NCBI GenBank assembly: GCA_013397435.1
Contig: VZRG01000763.1
Span: forward strand, 1 to 64,000
Direction of reading: 5' to 3'
Origin: Erythrocercus mccallii
Lineage: Eukaryota > Chordata > Aves > Passeriformes > Dicruridae
DNA: 64,000 nucleotides
Positions within the stretch are counted from its first letter, which is position 1. Each line of letters starts with the position of its first letter. The position numbers were made by a program, and so were the translations under genes. Shown here piece after piece: positions 52,100 to 64,000 of this stretch. Below the pieces are notes generated by a model that worked only from the letters and a program-made list of their open reading frames with translations, did no database searches and had not been told where the DNA came from.

Positions 52100-55000
52100 G
52101 AGTCATTTCACAGAGGATGCTCCATCTGTCACCGCCTTCTGCAGCAGAGCTTGACCTCGCTAGCACTAAGGAAGCCCCAGCAGATTAACATTTAATGATG
52201 CTTGCAGTTTCAGCCCTTGTAGTTTCTCATCTCTCAGAGGGCAGACATGGAAGAGAAAGAAAATCGTATACTATGTGCAGCATATGGGTCTTCTTTCAGC
52301 CATCTGCTTTAATATGCTTGACTTTGACAGATTCATATTTTTTAATTTTTTCTACATTGAAAAAAAAAATCTACGTATATCTTATTCCAGAAACAGAACA
52401 CTGTTGCTTCTTGTCTACTCGGACCATTTTTGTTTTGATTTGTGTAACCATCATACCTAATTCAGTTTAAATAAGTAAACAGAGGTTCTGAACAGAAGCA
52501 AGGAAACTAAACCTTGCCAAGACAGAAGGATGAAATGCGATCCTTCATGTCACTCTCTGTTGTCTTGAAAAACACATATAACCACACGATGTAATGCAAA
52601 AATAAATCCTTAAAGGACAGTAAAGTAAATCAGAAACATAGACTTTCCATTCTTTTTCTTAAGCACTTCTATTAATTTTTTTTGTATTTTCTGCTTGTGA
52701 AGTGTCCAGCTTGCGCTCTGTGCCCAGGAGCGCGTGCAGATAAAGCACTTGGAGGTCTGCTATATGTTCCCAGAGGCCCATCAGTACTGCTTGAAGCACC
52801 AGCTGAAATCAGTAAGATCATCACAAACACCTCTTCAAGATGTTGAAGAAACAAAACTGTGATATGAAAGTTCACAGATCATATATTGGGTAGCATGGCT
52901 GAGCATTTGATGACTTAGGTTAGTATTTGTAGGAAAGAGTGCCCTGAAAGAGGGATTTATATGAGAAAGTATAGGGACAAAAGTGATGGCCCAGAAGGAA
53001 GGAGAAACACAAAAGCCAGCAGAGAGATCCCAAGCCCACTAAACATTTCTGGAAGATAAAGGTAAGAATTTTAATTTTGGGATTATAGTTACCAAGAGAC
53101 AAGGCAACAGTCAGACCCTGAAAGCAAGTAGATCACCTAGGAAAGTGATAAAACAACTGACAAGAGGATAATTGGTACTGCTTCAGCCATGATGCTGTAA
53201 GGGAAAGCTAGATGGCAACACAGGAGGCTACAGGGGGAGAGAAGGAACTGAATACCACTACAGTCACTTCAGCAGCCAGAGCCCAGCTGTTATTTATACT
53301 TTAGTAAAGAGAATACCTGAGATGGCCAAAGTCCAGTGAAAGTAAGAGCTGTGCAGCCATGAGGGAAAAAACCTAAGCAATTAACCTGTTTGATGCAGTA
53401 GCTTTCATAGTTTGTTTTTTTAAGTAGTGCCCATGAGTCTTCAGCAGCCAGCCAAGCAGGGCTCACCAGCACCCTACCAGCAATGAGGTTACCTCAACAA
53501 GTTGCTAGTGCAAGTTTCTTTGCCTGAAGAAATCAGAAAACTATTATCAATGCCTAAAAAACCAACAAAAGTATATTGGAAAGACAGGAAGCCAGCTTTT
53601 TTTGCAGCCAAGGCCCTCCAAAGGAAGAAAAAGAAATTGCTTCTTAATGTTTAAAATTGCAAAATCATAAGGTTGCAGCAGACTCCCAGACAGCCTAGAA
53701 ACTGAGAATCATGAGTTTGCAGAAGGCATGCTCAATAAAGTCTTACAACACCCACAATAATTTACAGAACAACTCCGTTCACAGATCACAAGGCTTGTGC
53801 TCAACTGTCCAAGTCACAGCAGATCAGACTCAGAGGAAACTTCATCCTTCTTGGTATCATGAAAGGCCATGGGTTTAATGCTGCAGGTATTTCATGTCTT
53901 CCTGGCCCATCTCTGTCCTACTCTGCTGTAGGATGGATACGCCTGCACTGGTGGGAGACATGCTAAGCTGAAGTATGTCATTCCTCAGAGTGAAAGAAAA
54001 CCTTCTAGAAAAATCTGGGGCCTTGACTCTTCAACCTGCACATCTCACATCTCCTTGCTAAAGCTCAAAGCAGATAGTAATCTGGTACGAAATCCAAAAG
54101 GAAATTTACTCTGAGTAGTAAAAATGGGTGTTTGCAGTTAAATGCAACTATGGAAGTAAAAAAGTAAAGCCTAACACAAAACTGAGCTCCCTGCAGCAAA
54201 ACCCAGAGTATTAGTAGGCATTGTTTATAATCATCATTATACCGTGTTCTTTCTGCCTCAAACATATGTACTGACACAGTCTCCAACAGCAATACAGAGC
54301 AGGGAAGGGAAGACTGCAGAAAAGCCCTGTAAGCCGATGTGCCTCCTTGTTCAACATTTTCACAGTATCATCCCTAAGTGTAAGGTCTTGGCCCTTGTAC
54401 GGGTGGCATAACTACAAGACACAACCATTATAACCACCACTAGATGTAAAGATATCCAAACACATCAACAAGCATATCCACAGTCTCTAATTAACACTGT
54501 GAGAAGTCAGAAAATATAGATCATTCTTAGTTACTGCCTCATTTTGTTAACAAGAGATAATTGAAAAAATATGTGCTAAAGTGATTGCCTAATCATCACA
54601 TCAAATTTGTTAAAAATTCAATTCACCGTGATCAAATAGTTATTTACAAAAAAGCAACAATACACAGAGCCCATTACTTGTTTGGGGAATCAGAATATCC
54701 TTCCTGCTGCTCCATCACCTCCAGTTTGAGAATTATTCTTGTCCCTTTGCTGTGCACCTTGAGGAACCTCTGATGTTCCCCCCTGCAGCACTACCCTGAC
54801 CGCAACTATTCCCCCTCTACCATCAAGGCAAGGTTGTGAGGGTCCACAGGAAGAGCTTGCATGACTCTGTGCCTCCAAAATGCAGGATTAGGCCTATTGA
54901 CAACAAAAGTCCTCTGTCACCTTCACCCTCTAATGATATTCTCGTAATCTGGGTTTTCAGTGAGGAAATGTGTCATCCAAATGCATAATGAATTATTTGT

Positions 55001-58000
55001 GAGTAATTTAACCCAAAGAGCTTTGTTCTAAATTCATGTCAAGCTCTGCAGATATAACAAAGTAGTCAGGACACAACTTATTTTAGGAATCAGCAGTATG
55101 CTTTAGGCAGAAATCTCAACTTGTAAATACTGCATTCTGGCCCAGAAGATTGCTTTCCTGATAGACCATGACCACTTCATAATTCTAGGGCAAAACCATG
55201 AAGATTAATAAAAAGCAGAAAAAGGATTTTAATCAACACAGCCAGCTGGTCTGTGGTTTGGATTATGTTGTGGAAGGCAAAGTGTAACATTAAGATTGAA
55301 TGAAAAATGCAAAGCGCTGATTACCCTGCAGACTATCTACCAGCTAAATTAACATTAAACTGAAATTTGAAAATCTTGTGCTTATATTACTGCATGTAGG
55401 CAATTGTGATATGTTTAACATCAACTAGAAATTTTAAAATCTGCCTTTAAAGTAATGAGTTCTGTTTCAAATCCTGTTCATAGAAGTCATTTTCTATCCG
55501 TTACTAAGAAGATGACCTATTTTAGATCTCATCCTTTAAAAGTATTGTGATGAGTTCCTTTTCTGGAGGGAGTAAAGCAGGACGCAGCATGTCTGGAAAG
55601 CAACTAGTGAGAGATGAGGAGAGGGAGCCTGCTTAAAACCCAGGAGCAGGAAGATGAAGGCTTATCCAATACAGGGGCATGCAGCTAAAGGATGGCACTT
55701 CTGGTCTGCAGAGGAATAGCTTTGTGTGCCTGGGAGAAGGTGCCTCCTCCAGGACACAGGCCACGAGAGGCATCAGAGGCTGCAGCCTGACCACTGCTCC
55801 TGATCAGCAGATGTAGGCTCCTGCCAGCTGCTGTGAGGTAGAGAGAGAAGAGGGGAAACAAGCTGGCTGGACCCTGGCCAAGGAGCAACAAAAGGCTTGT
55901 GTGCCATCCCCACATTGTCCTGCCCCACCAGCCACCCAGCCCACAGAGCACCATAGCAACCAGAGTTAAAATTGGGTCAGGATTGCCAGTGCAAAACTTG
56001 TTATTTTGAATGCAGGGTTCACACTGAAAATGTTTGTTCATGTGCTGTTATGACAGAAAACATGCTATTTGGTGAAGCTGAAGAGGGGGAAGGAAACTAT
56101 GTTTATGAGGAAATCAGCACCCAAAGTGCTGTGAGTGCAAGAATTTTTCTTCTTTTACTGGCACTGTACCTGGACAGTGGCACTTTTTTTACTGGCACTA
56201 GGACTAAGTGCCATTACACCTCTTGAATCTCATTGAGGTTCAGGCAATGCCCATCGTGCCCCAGGTGCATCAGCCAGGCTGCTCCTGACTGCCTGCTGGC
56301 ACAGCCCAAAGATAAGCAGGTGGGGAAGCAAGTCACTGCACAAATATATGTGATCTAGGACTGGGACATACTTATGCCTTGGCCTTTCCTTAGAAAGCAC
56401 AGTTCTTTCAGCTAAATGCATGACTCATAGCTAGCAACTGCCACTCCATGTATTATGTGATGGTTTGCAGATATTAATTAAAATTACTCTGTATGTATTA
56501 GAAGAATTTAACAAATACTTTGCATGCATAAGTGCAGGGGAGGGGTTGTGGAAGTTTAACAGTGAAAAGAGTTTCTTTCAATTACTTGATCCCCACTGTA
56601 CAGAAAAAAATAAATTCATACTTTTTCTGGAGAAATATTTCTGTAGCTTCAGAAGGATATTGAGTTAACATGCCAGAACCAAAGCATTTAAGCTGAAAAC
56701 CTAAATCTACAACTAGTACACTCCTCACTGAGCTTGATTTTTCTAAAGTGTTGAGCACGCTGTTTTACTAAAACAGGACCTGTTTGATTAGTCCCAGACA
56801 TATATAATCCTGACATATCTGTGCATCTCAGTGTGCCTAATTCATTTATCCTTACAACAATGACCCAACTTCCAAATCCCCTTCCCCTTCACGAAGTAAA
56901 AACACAATTAGCAAAGTTTTATTGGTGTGCAATGGAGGCATGAAGGCTTCATCAGTGGTCCCAGGTCTACAGAGGAGCAGGACTGCATCCCAGTCTCCTT
57001 GTGTCACAGATGTTATCCAAAGCTTTAGAGCTACAAACTAAAACTTCCCAAATATCCTGTTTCAAAAAAAAGCATCTCCCTTAAGAAACCTGAGAGACAT
57101 TACTCAAGATTCTTTTGTCTGGAATGAACTAAATCCTGGCTTTTAACACATCAAATTCACAAGCTGATATGACCAGCTTCACAGTTCTGCTTACTAATAA
57201 TTTTAAGAGGTTGACCGATTACAATCAAATTTGAGGAAGGCTCAGCCAAATTATGTTTCTTCAAGATGCAAGAAAATCTGAAGCCAGGAAGTTGAAAAAT
57301 ACAAAACTTGTGCCCACAGAAAGAAACAGATAGGAACAATTTAATATTTCCAGAGGCAACTAAGAAATCCCTGTGTGAGAGAGAAGCCAGTTATACTCCA
57401 TCAGTACGAGAAAAGCTCAAATCAAAGTCAGTCATGCCTTTTGCCTTGTCCAACATGTAGGGAACATGGGAGGAAGCAAACATCTTGAGGAGGAACAATC
57501 CACAAAATCCAGCAGAGCAGCTAGGATTTTTGCAGTGGCAGACTATCAGCAATACAGGACACAAATCTGAAGAAAGTTGTTTCTCTGTAGCACAATTTAT
57601 CTGGGACATTAATATAATTATTCCAGGATGAAGGCAAGATCAGTAAATGATTCCTTATCATGAGTTTCCATCAGTTGTTCAATGCTTCTGAGTGTACTAT
57701 AATGTCACATATAAAAGCCATGTCTTTATATAAAGCAACATATATAAAAGTCTTACAGCACTGCAATTGAAAAATTATGATTAATTTTCTATGTATTTTG
57801 AAAGTAGTATCTATACCTAAAATGAACTGGCTTATTTAAAACACACTGTAGCACTCATATCAATAGAAAGAGTAAACCTGATATAAATCAGGTTTGCATT
57901 TTGCAGATGGATTGGCTCAGGTTCTATGCAACAGATTTGTAGTTCAAGAGGTCAGTGATTCCTGAGTGAGGAACTTGTACTGTGAGCAGAATTTAACCCA

Positions 58001-58029
58001 ATAGCAACTCTTAATGAAAGTATTTTTCT

Positions 58030-58098
58030 GAAAGCTAACATCCTAGAAAGCTAACATCCTGGAAAGCTAACATTCTGGAAAGCTAATATCCTAGAAAA
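58030..58098 (+). repeat. 16-bp tandem repeat, about 4.3 copies
   Basis: The unit GAAAGCTAACATCCTA repeats four times with one or two changes per copy (last base G or A; CATTCTG in the third; TATCC in the fourth) and then starts again. Confidence 0.92.
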
Positions 58099-60879
58099 AT
58101 ATAGATAATCAGGACTTAATCAAAAGCTCACCCCCAGGTCTCCCTTCAGAACTGTGCTGTGCAGGACTCCAAACTCACTTTTGGGATTGCTAACTTCTCG
58201 GGGTGGGCTCGCATCATGTCACCAGGCAGCCTCCTCACTATCTACCAGGCATCTTCTGAACTAAAGGGTCACTTGAACTGAGCTGCAGTAAGAGACCAAA
58301 ATGCCTCTTTGCTCACATCTGTCTACAAGTGTGCCAAAGGCTATCAGCAATTCCAGCTGCGGACTCACACCTCAGAATCGCTCATTCTGCTCCTCTGCCT
58401 TGTCCTTGGTTTCAGTGAAGTGGCCATGCAGGATTTTCAGCCTTTACAGCCTCTTGTCTTAATGCACTGGGCTTTGAAGTGATCACTGGTTCTTACTTCA
58501 AATGCTGCTGCCACTGCTAGATCAAACTTAGTGAAAGCACAGTGAAGTAATTTGTGTTTCAATCAAGTAAATACATGAATTGCCACATCAGGTTCTTGGT
58601 ATGCACAGCATGGTTTGAAACCCAGATCAGATGGTACAAAATCACCCCATTCTAGCCCTGCATTTGCCTTCTGCAACTTACAGACTTTCACACAGCCTGG
58701 CAGTTTGCTTTGCCTCAGGTCCCTCTTAAATTAGGGAGAAATATTCCAGTGATGGATGTCTGAAGGTCCCTCACAACCACATTGTGGTAAAAATAGATAA
58801 GGGAAAGAGAATTTCCTGTTCCAAGTAGACTTTATGTAAACCATTAAAAACTCATTATTCATTATTCACAAAAATTCTTTCAATTTAGAATGAACACTAT
58901 TAAAAAATGTATCTTCGTGACTGAGGACACAGAAATGGAAAAAAAACCCCAACAATGGATATGCTTAAACTTTTTCAAACTTTTCATTTGGAAAGGTCAA
59001 ATCATACTTCCCTTGGCTATACAGGATGGAAAATGCTGCAGGCCATGTTTTCCCTGTGGTATTCTTCTCCAGTAGCTCTAGTTCAATGCCATACAAGGGA
59101 GAAGGACAGGAGCCAAGAATGTCACCATCCAGTACTGTCAAGATGAGTTTCACTTCCCCAAACATAGTAAAGTGAAGGCTTGGCAGTTAGGGGAGTAAGA
59201 ATCACTCTTAGAGCTTCTGTATTTCCAGTCCAAAATGGATCAAAATCTGGTCATGTAGGTCAGTCACTCACTGGGTTTCTGGCAGGCCTGTGTCAGAGTT
59301 TAACCTCAGTAAGCAGCTAAACAGCACCCAGCCACAGTTATTTGAAAAACAAGTGTTTAATTTCTGCTACGTCTTCCCTAGCTTTTGCCAAGATTGATAT
59401 TTGTTATCTCAGACATGTTCGAACACAGCCTTCATACGGCCATGTCACCTTAAACGTGAATGAAATCTTCAACAGTATCTTACTACAAACATATGACAGG
59501 ACTAGAGAACTATTTGAAAATTCTTAAATGGGCAAACTGATGTGTAACTAGATCACCACAAGCTTTTTAAGAAAGAAAATAGTTGCTATCCCCCACACTC
59601 CTCACCCTAGATTCTAATTACAGAAAGCCTTTTGATGACAGGAAACAAAGTTTATACTCTCCTGCCACAGTGCTCTGTGCCACTGGGAAGGGTATTACAA
59701 TCCAGAATAGTGTGATGAAAACCAGGTGGGCCCAATAAGGTAGAATTTTTGTTCAAAATGCACATGTGTTATCATCTGTGACTCGTTGACTCTACCCTCA
59801 AGTACAGACTACAAAAAATTAAAGGCACAAAACTGATTCTTTTGTATCCAGAGTTCCAACACCAGTTAGTCTCTGGCATATTACAGAACGGTGGTTTACG
59901 CCACAAATACTTCCCAGAAAAAAAACACAAAACCCACACCACAAAAAACCTTTAAACACATAAGGTCAAACAAATTACTCATTTAAGGAAAAAAAGCCAG
60001 ACATTGCAATTGACTCCAACTAAGCACATGCATCTAAAAAAATGAGTGACAAGGAGATCCTTAAAGGAAATCCCAAAATAATGACAAAAGAAATGCCAGA
60101 TCAAGGCATAGAAACAAAATAAACTCTCCCATCACGTTGTGAGGCAATAAATATACAATTAAGGCACACTGGTGTTTACAAAGACTGTTGCAAGGTCTTT
60201 TTTAGACGTAAATTTTTCTTCCTGATGTTTTCCTTTCACTGCTAAATAATTTCATTCAGAGGACAGTTGTTCAAATGTAGCTTTCAGATCATAACTTTTT
60301 AAAACCCCACAGTCTCTCTATTATATTTACTTTCTCTTCTCTACACGCAAAAAGGATTGATCTAAATATATCCTACACTATTTACACTTTAGTTGATTAT
60401 TATATCTGATTTTTTTCTGAGCAACTAATGTAAAATTTCATTTTCATAGCTTTTCCTTAAAAATGTATTTCCTAAATATAACCAGAAAGAATTTTCCCAT
60501 GCAGGTGTGTATCCATATGCAACTTAAAAATCCATGAAGGCAAGACATTCTTCTTCTCCATATTTCTATTCTTTCATCATACTAACACAAATCACAAATA
60601 CCAAGAAAAAATAGAACCTGAATTTAGGAGTAAGTAGTTCATTCCTGGTGTACAGTTTCAGAGGGCAAAAAAAAGGTAGCTAAAATATAATCCATTGAAA
60701 CAGCAGTAGTGTTGTTAAATCACATAGCTGTGGTGGTAATGATGGGACTGCTTTCTGAAATGGAAACACACAGACAACTGAATTGACCTGTTGTTCCCTA
60801 ATTTACACTTATTTTAGAGGGCATTTGCAGAGTGCTACGTTTCTCTTTTAGAGTTTTGGTTCATTTTGGTTTTGTTAGC

Positions 60880-60894
60880 AAAAAAAAAAAAAAA
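60880..60894 (+). repeat. Poly-A tract
   Basis: Fifteen A followed by TAAAGG, preceded by a GGTTCATTTTGGTTTTG stretch. No parent retrocopy is recognisable. Confidence 0.8.
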
Positions 60895-61987
60895 TAAAGG
60901 ATTTTTATCTAAAAAAGGGCAGCAGATACAAAAAGAAGGCATATGCCTGTAGGACAGAAACAGGCCTCCTTATTGCAAATAACATTTAATCATCTTCCCA
61001 TTTTCTGAAAACTGAAGGGTATCCCAGCTCAGCAGTGCTCCTACCCATTTGCTCTTGTCTGCTATACATACAATATCATATAACTTCACTATGATCCATA
61101 CAATCATTTTATTTACCCATCTGTAGCAAGATGTTCTGCCTGGGATGCAATAAAAACTTGAGCAATGCAAATTTTGCAAAGCTATCACTGGTGAACTGAG
61201 AGGAGGTGTCATGCTGCTTTTGGTGTTGAATTATGGAAAACCAAATCTGACTCATCATCCTCAAAGTTCAACATGCTGAGAGTGAGGTGAAGCTGTGGCA
61301 GATATTGTAAAGTATTCTTATCTAAAGATGCTGAGGTGACACAGCTGATCTGGAGACATATGACTGACAGTGAACCACTTTACACTATAGAAGTACCACT
61401 TATATAGACTATAAAAGTGCCACTTTCAATTGGCAGGGATTTCTAGCATACTCCTTGGAGCGTGTGTGAAGATTCCTCCCTTGGGTGGGGATGCCTCTTA
61501 AGGTGAGCTAAAGATTCTTCCCCACAATCATTGATATGAGTGAGTAACATTGATCTCTACTCAAAAATCATTTGTTTTTTGATATCTTTAATATCATTGC
61601 TTTGATATAGTACATTATCATATACTATAGTGTTAGCTTCTTATCATGTAGTAACTATATTCTCATTAAGATCTTTTTGTCTAATTTATCATAATAAATA
61701 ATTCATTTTTATACATCTGCATGACAAAATTGTGTACAATCACATGTGTATAATTCCTTAGACTTAAACCGTTGACCAAGTCTGGGGCTAAGATTGGATC
61801 CAACCACACCTAGACTCCTCCCTGAGGAGTTTAGAAAGCCAGAGGTCATTCTGCACCATGTGACTCAATGGAAAGGCTGCTCTAGTAAACTTTGAAGCTC
61901 CCATCCCACCCACAACAACATCATATCCTCCATTACCTGACATCTTTTTAGAAACAGTTTCTGGAAATGCAGAGGTTGTTGTCAAAC

Positions 61988-61993
61988 TTTATT
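61988..61993 (-). terminator. AATAAA polyadenylation signal of the minus-strand gene
   Basis: On the minus strand the sequence is GAAAAATAAAGTTTGAC. It lies about 157 bases after the stop codon at 62150-62152, giving a short 3' untranslated region. Cleavage would be expected around 61965-61975. Confidence 0.55.
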
Positions 61994-62149
61994 TTTCAAC
62001 TTTTTTTTTAATTTATAAGTGAAAAAAACTGAGAAAGTCCCATACAACCCAGAAAGAAGTTGAGAAAATATCCAGGGTTATTTTCAAGTCTCTTTTCATA
62101 TTAAGTGTTTCCTCATCTTCTCCACAAAGAACAGAATATTTGCAACATT

Positions 62150-62236
62150 TTAGTTACACTGCCGATAAAAGTAGAAGTAGTAATCAGTAAAAAACATTCC
62201 AGCAAAGTAACGGTCTGTTGAGCAGCTAGCAAAACC
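62150..62236 (-). CDS. Terminal coding exon of an unrecognised host gene
   Basis: On the minus strand a strong acceptor (TTTATTTTTCTTTTGCAG) precedes 62236. The exon encodes 28 residues in phase 0, ends with the aromatic-rich stretch FFTDYYFYFYRQCN, and stops at TAA (62150-62152). It joins the 75-base exon at 62330-62404 in frame across a 93-base intron (62237-62329), a size common in birds. An AATAAA signal follows about 157 bases later. It has two cysteines and no membrane segment or sorting motif that I can name. I do not recognise the family. Support rests on splice sites, frame agreement and the 3' end, not on a known domain. Confidence 0.65.
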   Translation of the reverse strand, partial: GFASCSTDRYFAGMFFTDYYFYFYRQCN

Positions 62237-62329
62237 CTGCAAAAGAAAAATAAAGGAGATTCATATAGGAACTTCTTTCAGTTCAAATGCTACTTGTCTT
62301 TTGCTATGTTGTCATTTGAAAAGGCTTAC

Positions 62330-62404
62330 CGGCACAGCTACACGGAAAGAGTATGCACTGTCATACAACTTAGCTACAGGGAGAGCCCACACGTGCTGGC
62401 GTCC
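62330..62404 (-). CDS. Internal coding exon (75 bp, phase 0-0) of the same gene
   Basis: On the minus strand the acceptor is CTGTCTCTCATTTATCACCCAG, with a CTAAT branch-point-like site upstream, and the donor is CCG|GTAAGC at 62330/62329. The exon has 25 codons, read without a stop, and contains WALPVAKLYDSAYSFRV. The YSFRV pattern and alternating hydrophobic residues suggest beta strands; that is inference. Both ends are phase 0, so it fits the exons on either side. This is the best-supported exon in the window together with 62150-62236. Confidence 0.65.
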
Positions 62405-63024
62405 CTGGGTGATAAATGAGAGACAGATTAGACAACTCATTTCATGGGAAACGGGAGAGAAGGATAGACTCTGGAAATATTTAATTGACAAATGCAGTGC
62501 AAGGTAACTAACCAAGCCTTGATAACTACAGTCAAAGTATTTAAAGACCAAGTGCTGACTTTAAACCCTGAAAATGGGATTTTACTCTGATCAGCTCCAA
62601 ATGGGAACTGCAGTTATGTGACTCCCAGTGACACTCAGCTGGCTCTGAATAACTAGATTCCCTCACTCATTTTCTAAACAAATCCCACAATAAATAGGGA
62701 TTGTTCCTGATGTGCCAGGTGGCCTAAGAACTTTAATTTGTAATACTAGCAAATGGCAGTTCTGCTGATTTTGGGACAGCAACTTTAGCAGTGCTCAGAA
62801 GAAAATTTCATGGCAGCATTCTGCCATGCAAAAGTGAAACAACATATTTTGTACCTGAAATGTTTATGCTACAATGAATAAAACAAAATTCAATCCTCAC
62901 CTCGCTTTTACCTAATGATCGATGGTAACTTATACTTCTAGTGTCTCAACTCCATCTTTCTCTCCTCACTTCACTTTCTGACACATCCTCTCTGCTGGAG
63001 ATATGTTCACATGACAAAACTTAC

Positions 63025-63094
63025 ATGGGACTCAGGAGCCCAAATGATTGCTGTTCTGCCTTTTGGTAGGGAATAAGCCTTCCCTAGAAAAATC
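63025..63094 (-). CDS. Internal coding exon (70 bp) of the same gene
   Basis: The donor is CAT|GTAAGTTTTG, a near-perfect match, at 63025/63024. The exon encodes GKAYSLPKGRTAIIWAPESH and ends in phase 0, matching the next exon. For the start there are two choices: TTTCTTTCAAGAG| at 63095/63094 (phase 2, fits the donor at 63163) or TTTCTTTCAAG| at 63097/63096 (phase 0, adding an Arg). I prefer the first because it links in frame to the exon at 63163-63275. The intron to the next exon is 620 bases. Confidence 0.55.
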
Positions 63095-63162
63095 CTCTTG
63101 AAAGAAACCTCTTCAACTAGGCAGCATTTCTTTTCTGAGTCACATCAAATCTGAAAGCTCAC

Positions 63163-63275
63163 TGCTGCTGGAGGCTAGTTAGCTTTAGTCCTTTGATGTG
63201 GATTTCAGGTTGACACAGGAAATCTCTTTGACCAGTTTTGTCAGTAAGCTTCAAGGACATTTCCGCATTGAGAAA
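63163..63275 (-). CDS. Probable internal coding exon, 5' border unresolved
   Basis: The minus strand is open from about 63346 to a stop just past the donor. Candidate donor CA|GTGAGC lies at 63163/63162 (phase 2) and fits the next exon. The frame includes NAEMSLKLTDKTGQRDFL and then PEIHIKGLKLTSLQQ. Several AG sites could begin it: 63276/63275 (phase 0, chosen here), one after 63280, or one farther up near 63325. None has a strong pyrimidine tract. The opposite strand is also open here and ends at an AG|GTAAAA donor-like site at 63319, so an exon on the plus strand is a weaker alternative. Confidence 0.4.
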
Positions 63276-63467
63276 CTCTCTATGTCTGACAATTTCAATT
63301 CCGATGAAATTACAGTAGACAGGTAAAAACTTGGAAATTTGGGGCTTTCAGATGACTTTGCCACTGTTATAGAGAAGCCTGAAACTTTTTGCAAAGACAT
63401 TTGAAAAGTTGAGCAAAAAGTCAGCTTAAGACTGGAGGTATCTCAAGTGCTGTAATTTGACCAAGCC

Positions 63468-63481
63468 AAAAAAAAAAAAAA
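63468..63481 (+). repeat. Poly-A tract in an intron
   Basis: Fourteen A between the exons at 63163-63275 and 63792-63875. A simple repeat, read as poly-T in the direction of the gene. Confidence 0.8.
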
Positions 63482-63791
63482 GAAATTCAGTTAAAAACAT
63501 GTTATGTATTGGAGCATAGATAAGAATTCTGAAGAAGACTCTGAAATTACTTCCAAATTCAGGGATGTTTCTCCTATAATGTGTTCAGAAATGCTATTAT
63601 TGCTTCTGCTTTTCCTACTGTTTTAGCCAGAATAAACATTTCCAAACACACATTGACAAATGGGGGCCTTGAAGCAGTCCTGTACGTACAGGGAACTTGA
63701 AGAGAGTTTAAAGCCTTCATCAATTTACTGGAGATGTTTAAATATTTGCAAGAGCTGGTCACTAAATATTTTTGTATTGGCAAAAGCTAAC

Positions 63792-63875
63792 CTGTTTTAC
63801 CAGCTTTTGTCCCCATTGAGGCAATCCAGGGAATGACACATAAACAACTTCTGCTTTTAAAATGAAGAATTTTCC
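63792..63875 (-). CDS. Probable upstream coding exon of the same gene
   Basis: On the minus strand, the acceptor AATCTCTCTAG precedes 63875. The exon encodes 28 residues in phase 0, including AEVVYVSFPGLPQWGQKL, and ends at CAG|GTTAGC (63792/63791). An alternative donor CTG|GTAAAA at 63801/63800 would make it 75 bases, also in phase 0. The gene should continue to the right, beyond the window. The product is not recognised. Taken with the other four exons this gives about 142 C-terminal residues. Confidence 0.45.
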
Positions 63876-64000
63876 CTAGAGAGATTTATTGCTAAATTCC
63901 TGTTTACACAGAAATAAAGCAGAACACTACCATTGTTACCAGCAAATTCTAGACTTTAAAACTGGAATTCATTACCTGTAGGGTAATAATGAATATATAT

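Larger units (their letters stand above)
52100..61967. other. Intergenic DNA downstream of the minus-strand gene
   Basis: No supported gene. It contains a 16-bp tandem repeat at 58030-58098 and a poly-A run at 60880-60894. A 73-codon minus-strand open frame at about 58965-59183 looks somewhat protein-like but is not supported by splice sites. The stretch 61560-61720 is very AT-rich. Confidence 0.5.

Noticed and set aside
61788..61985. 65-codon minus-strand frame
   Set aside because: It lies downstream of the poly-A signal of the terminal exon, with no splice sites or domain.
1..64000. CRISPR arrays, tRNA, rRNA or bacterial operons
   Set aside because: No regularly spaced repeats with unique spacers, no cloverleaf or rRNA signature, and the repeats are those of a bird nuclear genome.

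Overview
The window reads as a stretch of bird nuclear genome that is poor in genes. The evidence is the repeat content. It holds three CR1 LINE fragments, two of which carry the C-terminal part of the CR1 ORF2 reverse-transcriptase protein and two of which keep the typical CR1 3' tail. It also holds a solo LTR of the well-known avian ERVL type and a second solo LTR with a forward AATAAA signal. I saw no bacterial or organellar signature, no tRNA or rRNA gene and no CRISPR array. Which bird cannot be fixed from this sequence alone; a songbird is a guess. A 15-N assembly gap lies at 43343-43357.

Layout. Positions 1-1990 show no gene. A solo LTR lies at about 1991-2383. An old diverged repeat occurs twice, at about 2650-2850 and 5443-5689. 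From 5990 to 27598 there is mostly unique, AT-rich DNA with a few simple repeats. A minus-strand avian ERVL solo LTR occupies 27599-28129. A short CR1 tail is at 32970-33219, a longer CR1 3' end at 45480-45953, and an oppositely oriented CR1 ORF2 fragment at 47215-47814. A compact CpG cluster at 51916-52099 stands out from its surroundings and may be a regulatory element. Small tandem repeats are scattered throughout.

The only part I can defend as a host protein-coding gene is at the right edge, on the minus strand. Four or five short exons (63875 down to 62150), joined by GT-AG introns with compatible phases, end in a stop codon and are followed by an AATAAA signal. They encode the C-terminal ~140 residues of a protein I do not recognise; the rest of the gene would lie beyond position 64000. 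These exons are too short to be seen by simple ORF finding. Most long open frames elsewhere in the window are consistent with chance or lie inside repeats.
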